A DNA stretch of 64,000 bases. Source: CAWCDJ01 sp963836015 (GTDB lineage: Bacteria; Acidobacteriota; Terriglobia; Bryobacterales; Bryobacteraceae). The notes below the pieces were generated by a model. The model saw only the letters and a list, made by a program, of their open reading frames with translations, was not told the DNA's origin and did no database searches. Positions 35,837-49,827 of the stretch are shown here, piece after piece. The translations under genes and the position numbers were made by a program. Where the stretch lies: the NCBI GenBank assembly GCA_963836015.1, contig CAWIIF010000015.1, forward strand, positions 2,046,001 to 2,110,000. Reading direction: 5' to 3'. Within the stretch, counting starts at the first letter, position 1, and each line of letters starts with the position of its first letter.

Positions 35837-36580
35837 ATGATCGGAGCGACGTTGCAGGGTGTTTCAGAACATTCGGGTAAGGGTGGATTGGTAACGACGG
35901 ACAAGGAAATCAGCGAGTTCCTGTTGCGCCTCTGCCATGATTTGCGCACGCCGCTGCGCGCGATTCAGGCCCACACGGCGCTCGTACTGCGTGAGTCCGG
36001 GAGTTTCCGCTCACTCGACATGGAAGAGCGGATGGGCTTCATCTCGGACGGCATCGCGAGAGTCGACCGGTTGACGGATGGCCTCTCCCGTTATGCGATC
36101 GCCCTGCGCATCGACCGCAATCTATTTCGGCCTTCATCGATGGACGTTCTGCTCAGGGCCGCCCTGAGAAAGCTGGAGCCGGAACTCCGCGAGAACGATG
36201 CCCAGGTCGGTTACGATCCCCTGCCGCGCGTCTTAGGGGATCCGGATCGACTCGCGGAGCTGTTCGAGAGTCTGCTGCTGAATGCCGTTCGTCACCGCGG
36301 ATCCGACGCTCCCCGCATTCACGTCAGCGCGGAAAACCGGGAAGGCGCCTGGCTTTTTGCCGTCCGGGACAATGGACCGGGGATTGAGGCGGCATATCTG
36401 GAGCGCATCTTTAACCCGTTCGAGCGCCTGCCCTCCAAGGGGATTGCGGGCCCCGGCCTGGGGCTTTCGATCAGCCGGGCGATCGTGGAGGCGCACGGCG
36501 GGAAAATCTGGGCGGAGCCGGCAGACGGTGAGGGCGCGGCCTTCTTCTTTACGATTCCCGGGAGCCGGCCAACGCCCTAG
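35837..36580 (+). CDS. Sensor-less small histidine kinase
   Basis: A 247-residue kinase core with almost nothing ahead of the phosphoacceptor: LLRLCHDLRTPLRAIQAH places the His near residue 34. The HATPase follows with LFESLLLNAVRHRG, DNGPGIEAAYL and GPGLGLSISRAIV. With no PAS, GAF or membrane part, it probably takes input through a partner protein. It follows the CHASE3 kinase by 29 nt and converges with the NtrC-type regulator, the two ends overlapping by 4 nt. Confidence 0.85.
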   Translation: MIGATLQGVSEHSGKGGLVTTDKEISEFLLRLCHDLRTPLRAIQAHTALVLRESGSFRSLDMEERMGFISDGIARVDRLTDGLSRYAIALRIDRNLFRPSSMDVLLRAALRKLEPELRENDAQVGYDPLPRVLGDPDRLAELFESLLLNAVRHRGSDAPRIHVSAENREGAWLFAVRDNGPGIEAAYLERIFNPFERLPSKGIAGPGLGLSISRAIVEAHGGKIWAEPADGEGAAFFFTIPGSRPTP

Positions 36581-37989
36581 TGCGCCGCCGTCCCCTTTGT
36601 GATGCGCTCCCGGTATTGACGGAGCTTATTGTACAAGGTGTGTAGGCCGATACCGAGAAGCTCGGCGGCCTTCCGGCGGTTGTTGCCGGTACAACGCAAT
36701 GCCAGCCGGATGTAGGCCTCCTCCACGTCGCTCATTTTGGCTCCCAGGCGAACCTGCAGCACGTCGGACGATTCAGCCGGTTGCGTGACGAGTTTCGGCT
36801 CCGGCGCCAGAGCCCTGGGAAGATGTTGAACCTGAACTTCTCCTTCCGCCGCCAGAATGACGGCGCGCTCCAGCGCGTTGCGTAGTTCCCGGACATTGCC
36901 GGGCCAGGAATGGGCATCGAGCCGCTGAACTACCTCCGGACTCAGGTGCGTCACGCGGCAGCCGTGCTTCCTGTTCAGATCGCGGATCAAGGCGGCGCCA
37001 ATCGCGGGTATGTCCTGCTTGCGGTCGCGGAGCGCCGGCAGCGTAATCTGAAACACGTTCAGCCGGTAGAACAGGTCTTCCCGGAGACGCTTGTTCTGGA
37101 TTGCTTTGTCGGGGGCCTGGTTGGTCGCAGCCAGCACACGCACGGCCGTGGGAAGGTCGGTCGATCCGCCCAGCCGCCGGACCTTCGACTCCTCGATGAC
37201 ACGCAGCAGTTTGGCCTGGGTAGCGACGGGCATCTCGCCGATCTCGTCGAGCAGCAAGGTTCCATGCTGAGCGCGCTCAAAGCAACCCGCCCTGCGCTCG
37301 ACCGCCCCCGTGAAGGCTCCCTTTTCGTGGCCGAACAGCTCGCTTTCGATGAGGCTTTCGGGCAATGCCGCGCAGTTTATGGCGACGAACGGGCCTCCGT
37401 TGCGCGGGCTCAGCCGGTGAATCGCCCGGGCAACCAGTTCCTTTCCCGTGCCGCTCTCGCCGCTGATGAAGACGGAGGCAGTCGTCGGGGCGACCTGCCG
37501 GATGAGGGAGAAAATCTCTTTCATCGCCGGGGAGTTGCCCACCAGGTCGCCTAAGACTCCCTGGTAGCTGAGCTGGCGGTTGAGCAGCTCAGTCTCCTCC
37601 ATGAGGCCCTTCTGCTGAATCGCACGCTCCAGCAGGGCGCGCAGGACACTGAGCTGGACAGGTTTCTCCAGAAACCAGAAGGCCTTCCAATCGTGAACAA
37701 TCGATATTGCCTGCTCGATGCTTCCGAATCCCGTCAGTACGATGGTGGGAGTCCGATCGCCCCGGACGGCGAGCTCCTTCAGGAGTTCAATGCCGTCTTT
37801 GCCCGGCATCACAAGGTCGGTGAGGATGACGCTGGGCGAAGCGGATTCGAGTATCTGGAGCGCTTCCCGGCCGTCGGCCGCGGTGATCGCGGAAAAACCC
37901 AGCCAGGAGACCATCTCGGCCAAGTCGGAGCGCTGACCGGCATCGTCATCCACAATCAATACTCGAGCCGACGGCTCCTCCGCATTCAT
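36577..37989 (-). CDS. NtrC-type sigma54-dependent response regulator
   Basis: About 470 residues from MNAEEPSARVLIVDDD. Receiver with phosphoacceptor in VILTDLVMPG; AAA+ domain with Walker A GESGTGKE, the sigma54-contact GAFTGA loop and Walker B LLLDEIGEM; Fis-type HTH at the end (NNRRKAAELLGIGLHTLYNK). It activates RNA polymerase with sigma54 from distant sites. An in-frame ATG at 38076 would add 29 Pro/Arg-rich residues and overlap the preceding gene; the inner start is favoured because the receiver begins right after it. It is the last gene of a four-gene minus-strand run of signalling genes. Confidence 0.92.
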   Translation of the reverse strand: MNAEEPSARVLIVDDDAGQRSDLAEMVSWLGFSAITAADGREALQILESASPSVILTDLVMPGKDGIELLKELAVRGDRTPTIVLTGFGSIEQAISIVHDWKAFWFLEKPVQLSVLRALLERAIQQKGLMEETELLNRQLSYQGVLGDLVGNSPAMKEIFSLIRQVAPTTASVFISGESGTGKELVARAIHRLSPRNGGPFVAINCAALPESLIESELFGHEKGAFTGAVERRAGCFERAQHGTLLLDEIGEMPVATQAKLLRVIEESKVRRLGGSTDLPTAVRVLAATNQAPDKAIQNKRLREDLFYRLNVFQITLPALRDRKQDIPAIGAALIRDLNRKHGCRVTHLSPEVVQRLDAHSWPGNVRELRNALERAVILAAEGEVQVQHLPRALAPEPKLVTQPAESSDVLQVRLGAKMSDVEEAYIRLALRCTGNNRRKAAELLGIGLHTLYNKLRQYRERITKGTAAH

Positions 37990-38056
37990 CTCTCGCCATT
38001 CTACCCTTGGTCCGGCTTCCCGGCGGGGAGGCGGCGGGACCAGCCTGGTGGAAGGA

Positions 38057-38320
38057 TTACTCAGCTCCTTGGCCATATAGTCCTAGATTCGGAGAATGGA
38101 TGGCGTCGCGGACGCGATTCAACAGTTCTTCGGGTTGGACCGGTTTGTCCAGTAGATGCGGCCCCGATGCCGGCATGTTGTAAAATCTGCTTACCTTCGC
38201 GCCGGTCGGTCCAGAAACGAAAAGCACTTTGAGATCCGGATCGATTCGGAGCAAGATCCTCGCCAGTTCGTATCCGTTGGCGCGTGGTAAGGCGATCGCA
38301 GTCAGAAGCATTTCTGGCAA
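38057..38320 (-). CDS. Degenerate receiver-like protein without phosphoacceptor Asp
   Basis: An 87-residue protein resembling the C-terminal two thirds of a receiver: LLTAIALPRANGYELARILL, LKVLFVSGPTGAK, LLDKPVQPEELLNRVRDAI. It keeps the conserved Lys-Pro. The position of the phosphorylated Asp is Ala (TAIALP where receivers have TDxxMP), and the acidic pocket at the N-terminus is missing. A TTG start at 38320 has a GGAG site 8 nt upstream; an ATG at 38311 is the alternative. It could be a pseudo-receiver adaptor or a truncated gene. It lies between two kinase genes and the NtrC regulator in one operon. Confidence 0.6.
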   Translation of the reverse strand: MPEMLLTAIALPRANGYELARILLRIDPDLKVLFVSGPTGAKVSRFYNMPASGPHLLDKPVQPEELLNRVRDAIHSPNLGLYGQGAE

Positions 38321-38344
38321 ATGAAAGACTCCGGTCCACTTCGA

Positions 38345-39115
38345 TCAAGTGACCCCGCCGGCTTCGAGGTACTCCTCCCGCGGTAGCGAAAATGAAAATG
38401 TGGCTCCATGTCCGGGTTCCGAATCAACCCAAACCCGGCCACCATGCCGCTCAATGATCCAGCGGACAACAGCCAGGCCCACGCCCGCACCGGGATACGA
38501 CTCGGGGGCAACTCGCTTGAAAATCCCAAAAATCCGGCACCGGTATTTCGGGGCAATTCCGATACCATTGTCGGCAATCGAGAAAATCCAGGCGTCCTCT
38601 CTTGTGATCGCGGAAATGCGGACCTCCGGAACGGCGGGACCCCGGAACTTGATCGAGTTTTCGATAACGCTCGCCAAGGCAATGGTAAGCAGAGCGGGAT
38701 CGCAGAACACGTCCGGAAGTGGCTCATAGCTGACCGAGGCCCCACTCTGATCGATCGACGGCCGGACGGATTCAATGGCGCCGGCAGCCAGCAGGTTGGC
38801 GCTGCTGAGGCGGCGCGCACACGGTGAGTTGACCACCTTCTTGTAGCGGTCCAATCCGCCGATCAGCTCCTGCAGGCGGTCTGCCGAATTCTGAATGAGC
38901 GTAAACAGAGCGTCCGTTTCCATGTCCGTCCGGCCGCGGGTTTTTTTGAACAGCAGGGACGCCAGGCAGCGTACCTGGTTCACCGGACCGGCGAGATCGT
39001 GCATCGAATCGGAGTTGAGCGGCACCCAAAACTCGTCGTCCGGCCATGAAAGACCCGCTTCGAATCCGTCCGGGGCCAGAGGCGCGGAGGACGATTTCTT
39101 GGATTCCACATTCAT
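38345..39115 (-). CDS. Sensor-less small histidine kinase
   Basis: A 256-residue soluble kinase core. The phosphoacceptor helix is unusual (SDSMHDLAGPVNQVRCLASL, His near 39). The HATPase boxes are SVIENSIKFRG, DNGIGIAPKY and GAGVGLAVVRWIIERHGG. The start overlaps the stop of the upstream receiver-PAS kinase (ATGA, 39112-39115), so the two are translated together and may act as one unit. It is similar in size and plan to the small kinase at 35837. Confidence 0.85.
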   Translation of the reverse strand: MNVESKKSSSAPLAPDGFEAGLSWPDDEFWVPLNSDSMHDLAGPVNQVRCLASLLFKKTRGRTDMETDALFTLIQNSADRLQELIGGLDRYKKVVNSPCARRLSSANLLAAGAIESVRPSIDQSGASVSYEPLPDVFCDPALLTIALASVIENSIKFRGPAVPEVRISAITREDAWIFSIADNGIGIAPKYRCRIFGIFKRVAPESYPGAGVGLAVVRWIIERHGGRVWVDSEPGHGATFSFSLPREEYLEAGGVT

Positions 39116-40695
39116 GACCGGCCCCGCTGGGTTTCAACGCCCCGCAATTCGACGACATCCACGGCGGCCGGCAGTAACACGCGCAACCGGCTCCCCCTGC
39201 CCGGGGCGCTGTCCACCTCGATCCCTCCCCGATGGCTTCGAACGAAACCCTGCACAGCGGCCAACCCCAAGCCCCTGCCGGTGAACTTCGTCGAATAGAA
39301 AGGATCGAACATCATTCTCTGGGTCTCCTCATCCATGCCGCATCCGGTATCACGGACTTCGAGAGCGACGTGCGTGCCCGCGAGGATCTCCTGTGATCGG
39401 AATCCGTTTCGCCGCGCCGCCTCCTCACTGATTTCGACCACTCCGGTACGCACCGATATGGTGCCGCCGCTATCCCCGATCGCTTCGGCCGCATTCACGA
39501 CGAGGTCCATAATGACCTGCCTCACCTGCGCCACGTCGGCACGGATGGGCGGCAAATCCCGCTCACTCTCGATCTCGAAACGGATCGTGTCCGGCAGCGA
39601 GGCTTGCACCCGGTCGCAGACGCTCCGCACAAGGTGATCCATCCGGATGTATTCGAAAAAGCAGTTGGCCCTGCCCGCATAAGCCAGTAACCGGCGGGTC
39701 AATTGAGCGGCTCGATCGCCGGCGCTGATGACCTCCTCGAGCGACGGCCGGGCCGGATGGAAGGATGCCAGGCTCTTCATGACCATACTGGTATTGCCCA
39801 GGATGACGGCCAGGAGGTTATTGAAATCGTGCGCGATTCCACCCGCGAGCCGGCCTACGCTTTCCAGTTTTTGTTTTTCCAGCCTGGACTCTTCGGTCCG
39901 CTTCTGCTGTTCAATCTCCGTGCAGGTGCCGAACCAGTGAGTGTGCTTCCCGGAGTTGCCCCGCATGGGGACCGCTCGTACCAGGTGCCATCGATAGCTC
40001 CCGTCGGATGCCCTTCTGATCCGGTGCTCGATTTCAAAGACGGCGCCCGATGCGGTTGCCCTGGTCCATGCGCTCCGCGTCCTCTCACGATCCTCCGGAT
40101 GAAGAAACTGGCTCCATCCTGCCTGCAGCGCCTCGCTCGACTCTGAACCCGTGTACTCAACGCAACGCTGGTTTGCATATTCCAGGCGGCCATCGACCGT
40201 GGCCGTCCAGACCATCTGGGGGATCGCTTCGAGCAGAACCTGGAAGCGCTGCGCGCTGATCTCGAGGGCGCAACGTTGCTCTTCAATCTGCCGTTGCAGC
40301 CGGAACTTTTCGATCGCCGACACGATCGTACGCGGAAGAAGGTCTGCATTGGCCTGGTGCTTGGGCAGGTAATCCATGACGCCGGCCTTCATCGCTTGCA
40401 CTGCCAACGCTTCGCCCCCATAGGCGGTGAGCATCACGACGGGACACGGATAGACTTCCGAAGGTCTTTTAATGCGGCCGAGAACCTCCAGCCCATCCAT
40501 GTCCGGCAGGTTGTAGTCGAGGAGGATGCAATCGGGCCGGCACGTCCTGGCGCGTTCGACGCCATCCGCCGCGGAGCCGGCTTCCACTAAATCGAATTTT
40601 ATGGCCGCGGAAACTCCTAAGCTCAGCCTATAGATCTCACGGTCCGCTGGATCGTCTTCGATAATCAGGACTCGATATGAGCGCTCGGAGAACAT
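39112..40695 (-). CDS. Receiver-PAS-histidine kinase
   Basis: About 527 residues from MFSERSYRVLIIEDD. N-terminal receiver with phosphoacceptor in CILLDYNLPDMDG and Lys in MDYLPKHQ; PAS domain (about 125-250, MVWTATVDGRLEYANQRCVE); HisKA with GRLAGGIAHDFNNLLAVILG (His near 288); HATPase with DLVVNAAEAIGD, DTGCGMDEE and GRGLGLAAVQGFV. A receiver placed before the kinase lets an upstream kinase modulate it. The start is placed at the Met directly before the receiver; an upstream start at 40830 adds Arg/Gly-rich sequence. First gene of the minus-strand signalling run, divergent from the lone receiver at 41005. Confidence 0.88.
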   Translation of the reverse strand: MFSERSYRVLIIEDDPADREIYRLSLGVSAAIKFDLVEAGSAADGVERARTCRPDCILLDYNLPDMDGLEVLGRIKRPSEVYPCPVVMLTAYGGEALAVQAMKAGVMDYLPKHQANADLLPRTIVSAIEKFRLQRQIEEQRCALEISAQRFQVLLEAIPQMVWTATVDGRLEYANQRCVEYTGSESSEALQAGWSQFLHPEDRERTRSAWTRATASGAVFEIEHRIRRASDGSYRWHLVRAVPMRGNSGKHTHWFGTCTEIEQQKRTEESRLEKQKLESVGRLAGGIAHDFNNLLAVILGNTSMVMKSLASFHPARPSLEEVISAGDRAAQLTRRLLAYAGRANCFFEYIRMDHLVRSVCDRVQASLPDTIRFEIESERDLPPIRADVAQVRQVIMDLVVNAAEAIGDSGGTISVRTGVVEISEEAARRNGFRSQEILAGTHVALEVRDTGCGMDEETQRMMFDPFYSTKFTGRGLGLAAVQGFVRSHRGGIEVDSAPGRGSRLRVLLPAAVDVVELRGVETQRGRS

Positions 40696-41004
40696 GTGGC
40701 AGTCAGCCCTTCGCAGGTTAACTGCCACTCCGCCCGCCTTCCCCGGTTCCCGGCCGCCCCCGGACGCCAGCCGATAGAAAACACACGTCCGCGGCGTCCG
40801 CCCTCGCCTGGCCTGAAACGTGCAAGACAAGGAACCCTTCGTACAAAGTTTGTTGGCTGCCGCGTGGACTGGGATTGGGAGTTGCCCCTTAACGCGCCGC
40901 GTTTATATACATGGAAGCGTGGCAGGGAACTGCGCGTGAAATTACCGGGTCCAAATCTTGCATTCATGCAAGAATTGCACTCCGGCGGGAAGGGATGAAA
41001 GGGA
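40696..41004. other. 309-bp divergent intergenic region of the signalling island
   Basis: Holds no gene. It separates the minus-strand receiver-PAS kinase from the plus-strand receiver and should contain both promoters. It includes an AT-richer stretch (gtttatatacatgg, about 40901-40914) and the inverted repeat at 40957-40972. Confidence 0.5.
40957..40972. promoter_or_regulatory. Inverted repeat CTTGCAT-TC-ATGCAAG ahead of a receiver gene
   Basis: Perfect 7-bp arms with a 2-base spacer, 32 nt upstream of the start codon at 41005. A further copy of the half-site ATGCAAG overlaps that start codon (41005-41011). Two or more half-sites around a start suggest a repressor or activator site, possibly autoregulatory. 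Confidence 0.45.
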
Positions 41005-41427
41005 ATGCAAGACGAACGCAAGATTCTGCTGGCGGATGATAATCCGGCCGATGTTTACCTGATCCGACAGGCTCTTCTTGAACACGGAGTCACGTGCCCG
41101 GTGCTCGTCGCTCCAAACGGAAAGGACGTTTTGCAGATCCTCTCCGCTGCCGGAGTCGGCGCGTTGAGTCTCGTCATCCTGGATCTGAACCTTCCTCTCC
41201 ACGACGGATTTGAGATTCTGGAGCAGCTCCGCACGATGCCTTCTCTTGCCCACGTCCCAGTGGTGGTTCTAACCTCGTCCGATTCTCCGCGGGACCGAAT
41301 CGTCGCGAGCGGGTTGGGCGTCGCCTGTTACCTGCGGAAGCCATCGAATTTAGAACAGTTTCTGGGCTTGGGAGCCGTGTTCAAGAACCTTCTGGACTCG
41401 ATCCGGACGATTGCACAAAGTAAGTAG
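41005..41427 (+). CDS. Single-domain response regulator (Rcp1/CheY-like)
   Basis: A 140-residue receiver: ILLADDNPADVYLIRQAL, phosphoacceptor in LVILDLNLPLHDGFEIL, VVVLTSSDS and CYLRKPSN. The ADDNPAD start and the spacing after the Asp are typical of the Rcp1-like branch, which often serves kinases of the PAS/GAF/phytochrome type. There is no output domain, so it works by phosphotransfer or protein contact. It ends 34 nt before the large HAMP-array kinase on the same strand, its likely partner. The ATG follows AAAGGGA. Confidence 0.9.
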   Translation: MQDERKILLADDNPADVYLIRQALLEHGVTCPVLVAPNGKDVLQILSAAGVGALSLVILDLNLPLHDGFEILEQLRTMPSLAHVPVVVLTSSDSPRDRIVASGLGVACYLRKPSNLEQFLGLGAVFKNLLDSIRTIAQSK

Positions 41428-41461
41428 AGCCTTGGGAGACGGCCACTCAGAGGAGCAAGGG

Positions 41462-47227
<5,766 letters not shown>

Positions 47228-47236
47228 AATCCTTCA

Positions 47237-48817
47237 ATGTCCATGGCTGGCGTCGTGCAAAAGACTCAAGATCCTGCCACTCAAGGAAGGATGAAGGTTC
47301 TCCTGGTGGACGACACGCCCGAGAACCTCGTCTCTCTGGAGGCGGCCCTGGATGGCTTGGGGGAGGATCTCGTCCTGGCACGATCCGGGAAAGAAGCGCT
47401 GCGCTACCTACTGCAAGACGATTTCGCGGTGATCCTGCTGGATGTGCGAATGCCCGACATGGATGGCTTCGAGACAGCGGAATTGATTCGCAGCCGGCCG
47501 CGTTCCAGGAATGTGCCGATTCTCTTCCTCACGGGATACCGAAGCGAAGAGCACTTGTTTCGCGGGTACGATCTGGGCGCGGTGGACTTCCTGTTCAAGC
47601 CCATCGTCCCCGAAGTGCTGCGTTCCAAAGTGGCCGTGTTCGTGGAACTGAGCCGCAGCAACGCGAAGTTGAAGCAGCAGGCCGACGCTTTGCAGCGACA
47701 GGCGGATATACTGCAGAAGGCCGAGCAGAAGTTCAGGTCCTTGTTGGAAGCCGCGCCCGACGCGATGGTGATGTGCCGCAACGACGGCGAAATCGTGATG
47801 GTCAATTCCCAAGCCGAACTCCTGTTCGGCTGCGGGCGGGGCAAGCTGATCTCCCGGAACATCAGGACTCTCGTGCCGGGCTGGACGTTTCCAGTCCAGC
47901 CCGTCCGCGAAGGGATTGCACCCGCCGACCTGGCGTGGGAGCTCGACGCCGTCCGCGAGGGCGGCGGCACTTTTCCGGTCGAGATCCGGTTCAGCCCGCT
48001 ACAAACAGAAGAGGGCATGGTCATCACCAGCGCGATCCGCGAAATCAGCGAGCGCAAGAAGGCCGAAGAGCAGATCCGCCAGTTGAATGCGAACCTGGAA
48101 GAGCGCGTCCTGGAGAGAACCGAGGCTTTGATGCGGTCGAACGAGGAACTGCAGCAGTTTGCCTATATCGCCAGCCACGACCTGCAGGAACCCTTGCGCA
48201 CGGTATCGATCTTCGCCCAACTACTGGCAAAGCGATACCGGAAACAGCTTCAGGGAGACGCGGATGAGTACATCGGCTACATCGTGGAAGGCGCGGATCG
48301 AATGGAGCGGCTGGTTCACGACCTGTTGGACTTCTCGCGGGTCGATGTCCGAGGCACCGATTTCTTTGTCCGCACCAGTTGCGATGAGGCTCTGGACGAC
48401 GCCATCCAGAACATCCGTTCGTTGATCGACGAAAATGAAGCGGTCATTACGAGGAGCGGCCCCCTGCCTGTTGTGATTGGGGATCCGGTGCAACTGACGC
48501 GGCTGTTCCAGAATCTCCTGGTGAACTCCATCCACTATCGAACGGCTGACCCGCCCCGCGTCCACGTCTCGGCACAGGACTGCCCCAACGATTGGCGATT
48601 CTCCGTGGCCGACAACGGAATCGGCATCGAGCCTCAGTACGCGGAAAAGATCTTCGGTATTTTCAAGGTTCTTCAGCCGCGCGATCAATCTCCCGGGAGT
48701 GGGATGGGGCTGGCGATTTGCCGGAAGATCGTGACTCGCCACGAAGGCCGCATCTGGGTGGAGTCCGCGCTCGGCAGGGGTGCGACATTCCATATCACCC
48801 TGCCGAAGAAGCCATAG
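47237..48817 (+). CDS. Receiver-PAS-histidine kinase
   Basis: A 526-residue soluble protein: receiver (VLLVDDTPENLVSLEAAL, phosphoacceptor in VILLDVRMPDMDGFE, Lys in FLFKPIVPEV), coiled coil, PAS (about 165-285, EAAPDAMVMCRNDGEIVMVN). HisKA follows with FAYIASHDLQEPLRTVSIFA (His near 311), then HATPase with NLLVNSIHYRT, DNGIGIEPQY and GSGMGLAICRKIV. It starts 9 nt after the giant kinase, so both are in one transcript with the lone receiver. Its C-terminal kinase is close in sequence to the CHASE3 kinase at 33207 (shared ASHDLQEPLR). It may relay phosphate from the giant kinase's receivers. Confidence 0.9.
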   Translation: MSMAGVVQKTQDPATQGRMKVLLVDDTPENLVSLEAALDGLGEDLVLARSGKEALRYLLQDDFAVILLDVRMPDMDGFETAELIRSRPRSRNVPILFLTGYRSEEHLFRGYDLGAVDFLFKPIVPEVLRSKVAVFVELSRSNAKLKQQADALQRQADILQKAEQKFRSLLEAAPDAMVMCRNDGEIVMVNSQAELLFGCGRGKLISRNIRTLVPGWTFPVQPVREGIAPADLAWELDAVREGGGTFPVEIRFSPLQTEEGMVITSAIREISERKKAEEQIRQLNANLEERVLERTEALMRSNEELQQFAYIASHDLQEPLRTVSIFAQLLAKRYRKQLQGDADEYIGYIVEGADRMERLVHDLLDFSRVDVRGTDFFVRTSCDEALDDAIQNIRSLIDENEAVITRSGPLPVVIGDPVQLTRLFQNLLVNSIHYRTADPPRVHVSAQDCPNDWRFSVADNGIGIEPQYAEKIFGIFKVLQPRDQSPGSGMGLAICRKIVTRHEGRIWVESALGRGATFHITLPKKP

Positions 48818-49057
48818 GGTGAAGTTCACCGATCCCGGAGGCGATCCTCCATCTGCAACAGGAACTCGATCAAAGGCGCAGTGCGCAAAAAGGGACGAGC
48901 GAAGCAGGAACAGCCGAAATGCCGGGGAAACGCGGGCTCACGACTAGTCAATCGCGGAGGGTGTTCGGCCAATTGCCTAAGCCGGGCACAGATCATTTCC
49001 AGGCGATTCACAATCAATATGTTGGAGTTCCAAAGTACTATACATGAAGGCAAGGCC

Positions 49058-49780
49058 ATGAAGAGGCATGCACGCATTCAGGTCAACCGCAAGCTAAGTG
49101 AGTCCGACGGAGCGCCCGCCAAGGCCACCGGCGCAGTCTCGGGAGAGTTTGTCACCGAGACGTTCGAGTACGACGGCGGACGGCAGGTCACGGTGTACGT
49201 TCCACCGGACCCGCCCGAAGCAATCGTCTTCGCCGGTGACGGTCAGCGAATCTCGAAGTGGGGCCGGTTGCTCGAGAAGGCCGACGTACCGTCCACAATG
49301 ATCGTCGGTGTACATGGACTGACCGATGAGACGCTGCGGCTCCATGAGTACTCACCTGGCTTTGAGCCGGTGCGGTTCGCGGCACACGAGAAGTTCTTCG
49401 TCGAGGACGTTCGCCGGTGGACGGAGTCGCGGTTTGGCGTGGCGCTGCCCGCTGAACGTACCGCAGTGTTCGGCGTCTCGGCGGGTGGAGAGCTGGCCCT
49501 CGCTCTTGGGCTCCGGCATCCACAGGTCTACGGTGCGGTCTTCTGCGCCTCGCCTGGCGGCGGTTACAAGCCGCCTGGCGTTATGCCGAGTCCGCTTCCG
49601 CGTACATACCTTGTCGCTGGCACACAGGAACCGTTCTTCCTCGAGAACGCAAGGAGGTGGGCGGACGCGCTGCGCAATGCAGATGCGCAGGTCGACATGA
49701 ATGAGCGAGCCGGGTCGCACGGTGGCGCATTCTGGCGAGAAGAGTTGCCGCTGATGGTGGTGTGGGCATTCGGACGATGA
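49058..49780 (+). CDS. Alpha/beta-hydrolase, enterochelin-esterase-like
   Basis: A 240-residue protein beginning MKRHARIQVNRKLSESDG. The nucleophile elbow is GVSAGGELALALG (Ser in GxSxG), the active-site His is in GSHGGAFWREELP, and VTVYVPPDPPEAIVFAGDGQ is the typical early strand of Fes/esterase-D-like proteins. Members cleave esters such as siderophore esters or short acyl groups. No signal peptide is present. The frame is open back to 48881, but that part is not protein-like, and GAAGGCAAGG precedes the inner ATG. The 240 bp before it hold no gene. Confidence 0.8.
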   Translation: MKRHARIQVNRKLSESDGAPAKATGAVSGEFVTETFEYDGGRQVTVYVPPDPPEAIVFAGDGQRISKWGRLLEKADVPSTMIVGVHGLTDETLRLHEYSPGFEPVRFAAHEKFFVEDVRRWTESRFGVALPAERTAVFGVSAGGELALALGLRHPQVYGAVFCASPGGGYKPPGVMPSPLPRTYLVAGTQEPFFLENARRWADALRNADAQVDMNERAGSHGGAFWREELPLMVVWAFGR

Positions 49781-49827
49781 TGCATCTCAGTGGTCTGCGA
49801 GAATGCGTATCGGAATTGTGCGGGTCT

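Noticed and set aside
40871..40885. GG-N10-GC match to a sigma54 promoter ahead of the receiver gene at 41005
   Set aside because: Only the core GG and TTGC fit; the TGGCAC half is poor and the GC content makes chance matches common. The nearby NtrC gene is not enough support.
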